Source of the DNA: Chitinophagaceae bacterium
GTDB lineage: Bacteria; Bacteroidota; Bacteroidia; Chitinophagales; Chitinophagaceae
DNA: 5,074 nt
Direction: 5' to 3'
NCBI GenBank assembly: GCA_019747455.1
Contig: JAIEQT010000563.1
Span: 1 to 5,074 of the forward strand
The position numbers were made by a program, and so were the translations under genes. Below, piece after piece: positions 1-5,074 of the stretch. The notes under the pieces were generated by a model that had not been told where the DNA came from, searched no databases, and saw only the letters and a list, made by a program, of their open reading frames with translations. Each line of letters starts with the position of its first letter. Position 1 is the stretch's first letter.

Positions 1-305
1 TTCATGATATGAATCAATATCTTGATCTTTTAAAAGTAGATGGAAAAATGTTGGTTGTAGGAATTCCTCCAGACGATAACAGGTTTAATGCTGCTTCAAT
101 CATTTCAAAAAGAAGAAGCATTGTTGGTTCCATGATTGGTGGTATAAAAGAAACACAGGAAATGCTGGATTACTGCGCGGCCAATAATATATACTCCGAT
201 GTGGAAGTTATTCCCATGGAATATATCAATACGGCTTATGACAGAATAGTTAAGTCTGATGTTAAATATCGTTTTGTGATCGACATGAAAACATTAAAAG
301 TTTGA
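1..305 (+). CDS. NAD(P)-dependent alcohol dehydrogenase, zinc type, YahK-like (C-terminal part only)
   Basis: This is the last 100 or so residues of a medium-chain, zinc-dependent alcohol/aldehyde dehydrogenase of the cinnamyl-alcohol dehydrogenase group. The frame is open to the left edge (a partial codon at 1-2, then His-Asp before the Met at 9), so that Met is internal and the real start lies outside the window. The visible part covers the end of the Rossmann cofactor domain (LLKVDGKMLVVGIP) and the C-terminal return to the catalytic domain, with the strongly conserved GSMIGGIKETQEMLDYCA and DVKYRFVIDMKTL. These match the tail of E. coli YahK, an NADPH-preferring aldehyde reductase, almost motif for motif. 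The catalytic zinc ligands are upstream and cannot be checked. The protein should be cytoplasmic. The next gene starts 5 bases after the TGA stop, which suggests cotranscription. The true substrate is unknown. Confidence 0.9.
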   Translation, partial: HDMNQYLDLLKVDGKMLVVGIPPDDNRFNAASIISKRRSIVGSMIGGIKETQEMLDYCAANNIYSDVEVIPMEYINTAYDRIVKSDVKYRFVIDMKTLKV

Positions 306-310
306 TTCAC

Positions 311-1711
311 ATGATAAAAAGTATCGTTATATGTTTTTTGATCAGTATGGTATCCCACAGTTTCGCACAAAAAACGAATGAACAGTGGGAATATTTATTT
401 AATGGAAAGGATCTAAAAGGATGGAGAAAGCTAAATGGTACTGCTAATTATACGGTGAAAAACGGCGAGATAGTGGGGACTACTGTTCTACATAGTCCAA
501 ATACCTTTTTGGCTACAGAGAAAGTATATGGTGATTTTATTTTTGAAGTTGATTTTAGAGTGGATGATAATATGAATTCAGGTATTCAATTCAGAAGTGA
601 AATTAAAGATGCGAATGACCTATGTGAAGTAACAGATAAAACAACGCCTGAAAGAGTACACGGGTATCAAATGGAAATTGATCCTTCTGCACGGGCCTGG
701 AGTGGGGGTATATATGATGAAGCAAGAAAAGGCTGGTTGTATCCAATGGAATATAATCCGGCTGCCAAAACTGCTTTTAAGCAAAATCAATGGAATCACT
801 ATCGAATTGAATGTACTGGTAATAGTATCCGTACATGGGTAAATGGAGTGGCTTGTGCTCATTTAATTGATGATCAAACCGCTAAAGGATTTATTGCTTT
901 ACAAGTACACCAAATTCAAAACAGCCAAGAGGTAGGCCGAGAAATACGTTGGAAAAATATACGTATACAAACAAAAAATTTAAAACCTTCACCCGATGAG
1001 CAAATTTTTGTTGTCAATACTATACCTAATACAATTTCTCCGGAGGAAAAAAGAAATGGTGTAAAACTGCTTTGGGATGGGCTAACAACCAAGGGCTGGA
1101 GAGGCGCCTATAAACAAACTTTCCCAGGAAATATTTGGTATATAAAAGACGGTACATTGAATGTGAAGGCGAGTAACGGTGCAGAGTCGGCAAATGGCGG
1201 CGATATTGTAACTATCGAAGAATTTCATGCATTTGATTTGCAATTTGAGTTTCAATTATCAGACACAGCTAATAGTGGCGTGAAATATTTTGTTACGGAA
1301 AAAGAAAACAATACAGGTTCGGCAATCGGATTAGAATACCAGATATTGGATGACGATAAGCACCCCGATGGAAAGTTAGGATCCATTGGAAATAGAACCA
1401 TGGCTTCTTTATATGACCTCATTCCTTCAAAGAAGATTTACGGAAGTAATAACGATCGGAGAGATAAATTGCCTATTGGAGCCTGGAATCGGGGAAGAAT
1501 TGTGGTTTATCCGGATGGGCGAATTGAACATTGGATCAACGGATGGAAAGTGGTAGAATACCAACGTGGAACACAATACTTTTTTGCATTGGTAGCAAGA
1601 AGTAAATATGTTATTTGGCCAAATTTTGGAATGGCTGAAAAAGGGCATATTCTGTTGCAAGAACATGGAACACATGTAGCATTTAGAAGTATAAAGATCA
1701 AAGAATTATAA
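311..1711 (+). CDS. Secreted protein with two DUF1080 (3-keto-disaccharide hydrolase) domains
   Basis: The protein has 466 residues counted from the ATG at 311. Residues 1-20 form a signal peptide (short Lys start, hydrophobic core, likely cleavage after SHSFA), so it is exported to the periplasm or outer membrane; there is no lipobox cysteine. Two DUF1080 domains follow. Domain 1, about 26-222, has WEYLFNGKDLKGWR, DFRVDDNMNSGIQFRSE and GYQMEID. Domain 2, about 250-465, has KLLWDGLTTKGWR, FQLSDTANSGVKYFV, IGLEYQILDD and HWINGWKVVEY. Domains of this family adopt a concanavalin-like beta-sandwich, and characterised members hydrolyse 3-keto-glycosides made by Gfo/Idh/MocA dehydrogenases; such a dehydrogenase is the next gene. 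An in-frame TTG at 302 would add three residues and overlap the previous stop, but the ATG gives a cleaner signal peptide. No Shine-Dalgarno sequence is visible, as is usual in Bacteroidota. The family call is firm; the substrate is unknown. Confidence 0.9.
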   Translation: MIKSIVICFLISMVSHSFAQKTNEQWEYLFNGKDLKGWRKLNGTANYTVKNGEIVGTTVLHSPNTFLATEKVYGDFIFEVDFRVDDNMNSGIQFRSEIKDANDLCEVTDKTTPERVHGYQMEIDPSARAWSGGIYDEARKGWLYPMEYNPAAKTAFKQNQWNHYRIECTGNSIRTWVNGVACAHLIDDQTAKGFIALQVHQIQNSQEVGREIRWKNIRIQTKNLKPSPDEQIFVVNTIPNTISPEEKRNGVKLLWDGLTTKGWRGAYKQTFPGNIWYIKDGTLNVKASNGAESANGGDIVTIEEFHAFDLQFEFQLSDTANSGVKYFVTEKENNTGSAIGLEYQILDDDKHPDGKLGSIGNRTMASLYDLIPSKKIYGSNNDRRDKLPIGAWNRGRIVVYPDGRIEHWINGWKVVEYQRGTQYFFALVARSKYVIWPNFGMAEKGHILLQEHGTHVAFRSIKIKEL

Positions 1712-1716
1712 ATTTT

Positions 1717-3075
1717 ATGAAAAATTCCAGGAGAAACTTCTTAAAAAAGACAGTTACATCAACTGCCGGTATTTATGTAGCATCGCTGGGTTTTAGTGCA
1801 AAAAGTTATGCTAATATCATAGGTGCTAATGATCGCGTACGATTAGGTGTAATTGGTTTTTCGGATCGTTTTAGGAATTCGCATTTCCCCTCATTTTTAC
1901 ATCATCATAAAGAATTGAATTTTGATATTGTAGCCGTCTCTGATATTTGGAAGCGAAGAAGAGAAGAGGGAGAGACGTTTTTAAAAAATAGATTAGGACA
2001 TGATATTACGGCATGTAGAAATAATGAGGCTTTATATGCCTTGAAAGATATTGATGGCGTTTTTATTAGTACTGCGGATTTTCAACACGCTTTGCATGCT
2101 ATCGAGGCAGTCAACGCTAAGTGCGATGTTTATTGTGAGAAACCATTCGCGGAAACCATGGAAGATAATCGGGCTGCTTTGAAAATTATTAAAGCTTCCG
2201 ATAGAATTGTTCAGATCGGTTCTCAAAGAAGAAGTGGACCTAATTATAAAGCTGCTGCCGATTTTATTCAAGAAGGGAAGTTTGGCGAAATTACTATGGT
2301 AGAGTTAACCTGGAATGTGAACCAACCGGGCCGTTGGCGAAGACCGGAGTTGGTGGCAACCTGTAAAGAGGAAGATGTTGATTGGAAAAGATTTTTACTC
2401 AATAGACCCTTTGAAAAATTTGATCCTAGAAAATATTTGGAATATCGTTTGTTTTGGCCTTATTCTTCGGGAATGCCCGGCCAATGGATGAGTCATCAAA
2501 TTGATACGGTGCATTGGTTTAGTAAATTGGATCATCCAAGATCGGTAACGGCCAATGGAGGTGTTTATTGGTGGAAAGATGGAAGAAAAAATTGGGACAC
2601 TACAACAGCTGTATTTGATTATGGTCCGGCGAATGACCTTAGCTCGGGATTCCAGGTTGTATTCATGTCGAGAATGCATAACGGTGATGATAACCCGGGT
2701 GAAATTTATTATTCGAATGGAGGCGAACTAAATTTAATTACCAATAAGGTTTCTCCAAAAGGTGGCTTAACAGAAAATATGGCTGCTGCCATGAAAATGA
2801 AAGCGAATCTCTTACCGGAATTAAATTTATTAGACAGAACCATTACCGTGGAATCTGGGGCGAATACAGGAGAAGATATACTTACTTCTTTGCATGTGCG
2901 CAATTGGATGGAATGTATACGTTCCAGAAAACAACCGAATGCTCCGGTGGAAGCAGGGTATAATCATTCTATAGCTACCATTATGACGAATGCTGCGGTA
3001 AGAACCGGTGCCAAAGCAACTTTTGATTCAGCAACACAAGAAGTGATGGTAAATGGTAAGCCGTTCAAGTATTAG
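1717..3075 (+). CDS. Tat-exported Gfo/Idh/MocA family oxidoreductase
   Basis: A 452-residue NAD(P)-dependent sugar dehydrogenase of the glucose-fructose oxidoreductase/inositol dehydrogenase family. Residues 1-32 are a twin-arginine signal (SRRNFLKK, then a mild hydrophobic stretch and an AKSYA-type end), so it should be exported folded with its cofactor, as for Zymomonas glucose-fructose oxidoreductase. The Rossmann domain runs from about 41 to 165: VRLGVIGFSDRF at the dinucleotide-binding loop, VAVSDIW at the end of strand 2, and the family hallmark EKPFAE at 141-146, whose Lys142 is expected to be catalytic. The C-terminal substrate domain carries PGQWMSHQIDTVHWF (254-268), where His260, Asp263 and His266 are candidate active-site residues. 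The loop has Ser where the usual GxGxxG has its second Gly. It starts 5 bases after the DUF1080 gene. By context it probably makes the 3-keto sugar that the DUF1080 protein cleaves; the position of oxidation is inferred. Confidence 0.92.
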   Translation: MKNSRRNFLKKTVTSTAGIYVASLGFSAKSYANIIGANDRVRLGVIGFSDRFRNSHFPSFLHHHKELNFDIVAVSDIWKRRREEGETFLKNRLGHDITACRNNEALYALKDIDGVFISTADFQHALHAIEAVNAKCDVYCEKPFAETMEDNRAALKIIKASDRIVQIGSQRRSGPNYKAAADFIQEGKFGEITMVELTWNVNQPGRWRRPELVATCKEEDVDWKRFLLNRPFEKFDPRKYLEYRLFWPYSSGMPGQWMSHQIDTVHWFSKLDHPRSVTANGGVYWWKDGRKNWDTTTAVFDYGPANDLSSGFQVVFMSRMHNGDDNPGEIYYSNGGELNLITNKVSPKGGLTENMAAAMKMKANLLPELNLLDRTITVESGANTGEDILTSLHVRNWMECIRSRKQPNAPVEAGYNHSIATIMTNAAVRTGAKATFDSATQEVMVNGKPFKY

Positions 3076-3096
3076 TAAAATCATTAAATCAACATC

Positions 3097-4275
3097 ATGG
3101 CGCTATATAAAATGGTACAAACCATGCGTTGGTTTGGACCAAAAGATCCGGTTAGTTTACGTGATATAGCGCAGGCTGGATGTACCGGAGTAGTTACTGC
3201 TTTGCATCATATTCCTAATGGAGATATTTGGACGATCAAAGCCATTCAGGAACGAAAGAATTTGGTTGAATCTGTAGGGTTAACCTGGGATGTGGTTGAA
3301 AGTGTTCCCGTGCATGAGTCGATTAAAACCCAATCTTCAGGATTTCAACAGTATGTGCAGCATTATCAAGAAACTATCAAAAACTTAAGTGCTTGTGGCA
3401 TACATACGATCACGTATAACTTCATGCCGGTAATGGATTGGACAAGAACCAATTTGGCCTACCCTATGAAAGATGGCTCATTGGCATTGTTCTATGAAAG
3501 AGCGGCTGTTATTGCATTCGATCTCTTTATATTAAAAAGGAAGAACGCGATACCGGATTATAGTAAAGCAGAAATTGAAAGGGCCACTGCAAGATTTAAT
3601 TCCATGCATGAAGATGAAAAATTATTACTCAAACAAAATATGATCAAGGGCTTGCCAGGCAGTGAAGAAAGTTTTACGATAGAGCAGTTTCAGGCTGCAC
3701 TAGATACCTATGAGGGGATAGATGCGACGAAACTTCGTAAACATTTGATTTATTTTCTAGAACAAATAATTCCTGTTGCCGATGCCTGTAATGTTAAGAT
3801 GGCTATTCATCCCGATGATCCTCCTTATCCTTTATTAGGATTGCCCAGGGTGGTTAGTACCGCTTCAGACATGCAAGCATTGGTTGCGGCTGTTCCTTCT
3901 GTAAACAATGGGTTATGTTTTTGTACGGGATCTTTTGGTGTAAGAGAAGATAATGATTTACCTGCGATGGTGAATCAATTTGCAGCACGAATTCATTTTC
4001 TACATTTAAGAAGTACGAAGCGCAATGCAGTAGGAGATTTTTATGAGGATAATCATTTGGAAGGAGATGTAGATATGTATGCTGTTGTAAAAGCGGTTGT
4101 GAATATCATGCAAGAAAGAAAAGTGGCTATTCCTATGCGTCCCGATCATGGTCATCAAATGTTGGATGATCTTACAAAGAAAACCAATCCGGGATATAGT
4201 GCTATCGGCAGGTTACGCGGGCTTGCCGAATTACGAGGCCTCGAAATGGGTATAGCCAAATCGATATTAGCATAA
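3097..4275 (+). CDS. uxuA: Mannonate dehydratase
   Basis: UxuA (EC 4.2.1.8) converts D-mannonate to 2-keto-3-deoxy-D-gluconate in the cytoplasm, a step of glucuronate catabolism. The 392-residue length fits the family, and identity to E. coli UxuA is obvious along the whole protein: [11 protein letters not shown] near the N-terminus, [12 protein letters not shown] (31-42), [12 protein letters not shown] (107-118), HPDDPP (238-243), CTGSFGVR (276-283), HLRST (303-307), [12 protein letters not shown] (348-359) and [10 protein letters not shown] (364-373). By analogy with solved UxuA structures, His238, Cys276, His303 and Asp350 should bind the divalent metal; all are present. There is no signal peptide. 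The ATG at 3097 gives five more residues than the ATG at 3112, which aligns with the E. coli start; either is possible. It lies 21 bases after the oxidoreductase gene and is probably in the same operon. Fructuronate reductase (UxuB), the usual partner enzyme, is not in the window. Confidence 0.97.
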   Translation: MALYKMVQTMRWFGPKDPVSLRDIAQAGCTGVVTALHHIPNGDIWTIKAIQERKNLVESVGLTWDVVESVPVHESIKTQSSGFQQYVQHYQETIKNLSACGIHTITYNFMPVMDWTRTNLAYPMKDGSLALFYERAAVIAFDLFILKRKNAIPDYSKAEIERATARFNSMHEDEKLLLKQNMIKGLPGSEESFTIEQFQAALDTYEGIDATKLRKHLIYFLEQIIPVADACNVKMAIHPDDPPYPLLGLPRVVSTASDMQALVAAVPSVNNGLCFCTGSFGVREDNDLPAMVNQFAARIHFLHLRSTKRNAVGDFYEDNHLEGDVDMYAVVKAVVNIMQERKVAIPMRPDHGHQMLDDLTKKTNPGYSAIGRLRGLAELRGLEMGIAKSILA

Positions 4276-4397
4276 GTGATAAATTGATTACGCAGGGGCT
4301 TAGGTGTAGTCATTATATTTATGAGAAATGGGATTAATAAGTAAAGAAAATACAAATGCTTTACATGTGTTAGGCGAAGAATTGCTTTCGGTAGCGC
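4276..4397. other. Intergenic stretch between uxuA and the repeat array
   Basis: These 122 bases contain no convincing gene, no tRNA-like fold and no clear Bacteroidota promoter. The only items seen are a weak hairpin just after uxuA and a 24-codon ORF, both listed separately. The sequence has no resemblance to the 126-base unit until about 4398. Confidence 0.6.
4285..4320 (+). terminator. Weak terminator-like hairpin after uxuA
   Basis: TGATTAC (4285-4291) can pair with GTAGTCA (4306-4312) over seven pairs, one of them a G-U wobble, around a 14-base loop. A T-rich but interrupted tail, TTATATTT (4313-4320), follows. It begins 10 bases after the uxuA stop, which is the right place for an operon terminator. 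The stem is short and AT-rich and the loop is large, so this may be chance; the stronger hairpins of the repeat array downstream could serve instead. Confidence 0.22.
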
Positions 4398-4402
4398 TAT
4401 AG
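4328..4402 (+). other. 24-codon ORF ending at the repeat boundary, doubtful
   Basis: The ATG at 4328 opens a 24-residue reading frame (beginning MGLISKENTNALHVLG, ending EELLSVAL) that stops at a TAG (4400-4402). That stop is made from the first bases resembling the repeat unit (from about 4398). The peptide looks like the start of an ordinary amphipathic helix and is not recognised. It could be the remnant of a gene whose remainder was replaced by the repeats, or a chance ORF. No ribosome binding site supports it. Confidence 0.12.
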
Positions 4403-4427
4403 GTTTATTTAGTCAAGTAAATTTTCC
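4398..4427. repeat. Lead-in: divergent copy of the unit's tail
   Basis: These 30 bases match the last 32 bases of the repeat unit apart from two substitutions and a missing CA just before the palindrome. At the type-specific positions (TATAGGTTTATTTAGT) they agree with units 3-5 and not with the adjacent units 1-2. They mark the left edge of the array. Confidence 0.75.
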
Positions 4428-4553
4428 TAACTCCGAAGGAGTTGAATAATTATAGCATTAATAAGTATGAATATTTTTGCAACCTGTGGTATGATTTATA
4501 TTATAAGAGTCATCGGTAAGTTCTAGATTCATTTAGTAAAGTAAAATTTCCCA
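4428..4553. repeat. Repeat unit 1 (type A)
   Basis: The palindrome is at 4428-4444, with T at the first position, so the outer pair is broken as DNA (a U-G wobble as RNA). It differs from unit 2 at two positions only: this T and AATAATTATA in place of AATAACTATA. The tail reads TTCTAGATTCATTTAGTAAA, the type A version. Confidence 0.93.
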
Positions 4554-4679
4554 CAACTCCGAAGGAGTTGAATAACTATAGCATTAATAAGTATGAATAT
4601 TTTTGCAACCTGTGGTATGATTTATATTATAAGAGTCATCGGTAAGTTCTAGATTCATTTAGTAAAGTAAAATTTCCCA
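4554..4679. repeat. Repeat unit 2 (type A)
   Basis: The palindrome CAACTCCGAAGGAGTTG at 4554-4570 is perfect. Beyond the two differences noted for unit 1 the two are identical, which points to a recent duplication or homogenisation. Confidence 0.95.
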
Positions 4680-4805
4680 CAACTCCGAAGGAGTTGAATA
4701 ACTATAGCATTAATAAGTATGAATATTTTTGCAACCGGTGGTATAATTTATATTATAAGAGTCATTGGTCAGTTATAGGTTTATTTAGTTAAGTAAAATT
4801 TCCCA
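4680..4805. repeat. Repeat unit 3 (mosaic of types A and B)
   Basis: The palindrome at 4680-4696 is perfect. Up to about 4729 the unit carries all three type A markers; from 4766 on it carries all six type B markers. Between them lie private bases, GGT at 4737-4739 and A at 4745. This is the pattern expected of a recombination junction. Confidence 0.95.
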
Positions 4806-4931
4806 CAACTCCGAAGGAGTTGAATAACTGTAGCATTAATAGGTATGAATATTTCTGCAACCCACGGTATGATTTATATTATAAGAGTCATTGGTCAGTT
4901 ATAGGTTTATTTAGTTAAGTAAAATTTCCCA
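4806..4931. repeat. Repeat unit 4 (type B)
   Basis: The palindrome at 4806-4822 is perfect. Type B markers are present throughout: ACTGTAGC, AATAGGTA, TATTTCTGC, CCCACGG and the tail TATAGGTTTATTTAGTTAAG. It is identical to unit 5 over all 126 bases. Confidence 0.95.
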
Positions 4932-5057
4932 CAACTCCGAAGGAGTTGAATAACTGTAGCATTAATAGGTATGAATATTTCTGCAACCCACGGTATGATT
5001 TATATTATAAGAGTCATTGGTCAGTTATAGGTTTATTTAGTTAAGTAAAATTTCCCA
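4932..5057. repeat. Repeat unit 5 (type B)
   Basis: An exact copy of unit 4, with its palindrome at 4932-4948. Complete identity over 126 noncoding bases implies a very recent duplication, gene conversion, or possibly an assembly artefact. Confidence 0.95.
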
Positions 5058-5074
5058 CAACTCCGAAGGAGTTG
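5058..5074. repeat. Repeat unit 6, palindrome only (cut by window end)
   Basis: The perfect palindrome CAACTCCGAAGGAGTTG ends on the last base of the window. The array therefore continues, or the available sequence breaks, exactly here. The true number of units is unknown. Confidence 0.9.

Larger units (their letters stand above)
4398..5074. repeat. Tandem array of 126-base palindrome-headed repeats
   Basis: A direct repeat with an exact 126-base period. The AACTCC half-site starts at 4429, 4555, 4681, 4807, 4933 and 5059, each 126 bases after the last. There is a short lead-in, five full units, and the first 17 bases of a sixth cut by the window end. Each unit opens with CAACTCCGAAGGAGTTG, a perfect 7-base inverted repeat around GAA, followed by about 109 AT-rich bases that include a second small inverted repeat TTATATTATAA. 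Adjacent full units differ at 2, 8, 7 and 0 positions in order. All six reading frames meet stops within every unit, so it is not a repetitive protein gene. There are no variable spacers as in CRISPR. Similar short palindromes are, to my recollection, widespread between genes in Bacteroidota, but I cannot name a defined family for this one. Confidence 0.95.

Noticed and set aside
302..310. TTG at 302 as start of the DUF1080 gene
   Set aside because: It would overlap the previous stop as TTGA, which is possible, but the ATG at 311 gives a standard signal peptide start (MIKSIVICFL).
620..2903. Minus-strand ORFs of 64-94 codons within the DUF1080 and oxidoreductase genes
   Set aside because: They lie antisense inside well-supported genes and their translations show no recognisable domain.
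4472..4731. Bacteroidota promoter -7 box TATTTTTG (TAnnTTTG) in units 1-3 at 4472, 4598 and 4724
   Set aside because: No TTG-type -33 element sits at the usual spacing of about 19-21 bases; the nearest TTG is 27 bases upstream. Units 4-5 break the box (TATTTCTG).
4428..5074. CRISPR array
   Set aside because: The repeated unit is the full 126 bases; intervening sequence is near-identical between units instead of unique, and no cas gene is present.
4428..5074. Integron attC sites (GTTGAAT after each palindrome fits GTTRRRY)
   Set aside because: The matching RYYYAAC half is absent: the bases before AAC are CAC. There are no distinct cassettes with their own ORFs and no integrase in view.
4428..5074. 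UUCG or GNRA tetraloop hairpin in the palindrome
   Set aside because: CUUCGG (minus strand) and CGAAGG (plus strand) are present, but a tetraloop puts the stem out of register after one pair; the seven-pair stem requires a three-base loop.
4428..5074. Each palindrome as a rho-independent terminator
   Set aside because: The plus strand has AATAACTATAG after the hairpin, not a T-run; on the minus strand the following TGGGAAATTTTAC has only a short, displaced T stretch.
4398..5074. Repetitive protein gene, since 126 is a multiple of three
   Set aside because: All three forward and all three reverse frames contain at least one stop in every 126-base unit.

Overview
The window reads as an AT-rich chromosomal segment of a Bacteroidota bacterium, plausibly Chitinophagaceae or a close relative. 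The grounds are protein content (a secreted DUF1080/3-keto-disaccharide hydrolase beside a Tat-exported Gfo/Idh/MocA oxidoreductase), the lack of Shine-Dalgarno-like leaders before the genes, and a downstream array of palindromic repeats. The family assignment is a guess from style; the phylum is much safer.

Positions 1-4275 hold four tightly packed plus-strand genes that look like one operon whose beginning lies left of the window. They are: the C-terminal end of a zinc-type NAD(P)-dependent alcohol dehydrogenase similar to E. coli YahK (1-305); a 466-residue secreted protein with two DUF1080 domains (311-1711); a 452-residue Tat-signal Gfo/Idh/MocA oxidoreductase (1717-3075); and mannonate dehydratase UxuA (3097-4275). 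The gaps are 5, 5 and 21 bases. The likely division of labour is that the exported oxidoreductase oxidises a sugar hydroxyl, the exported DUF1080 protein cleaves the resulting keto-glycoside, and cytoplasmic UxuA dehydrates D-mannonate to 2-keto-3-deoxy-D-gluconate. This links a 3-keto-glycoside type of glycan breakdown with hexuronate catabolism. The substrate is not readable from the sequence.

Positions 4276-4397 are a short intergenic stretch with one weak terminator-like hairpin and a 24-codon ORF that stops at the edge of the repeats. From about 4398 to the end of the window (5074) there is a tandem array with an exact 126-base period: a short divergent lead-in, five full units, and the first 17 bases of a sixth. 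Each unit opens with the palindrome CAACTCCGAAGGAGTTG (T instead of the first C in unit 1). The units fall into two sequence types, with the middle unit a mosaic of both. No reading frame runs through the array on either strand. This array is the part of the window least explained by known gene families.
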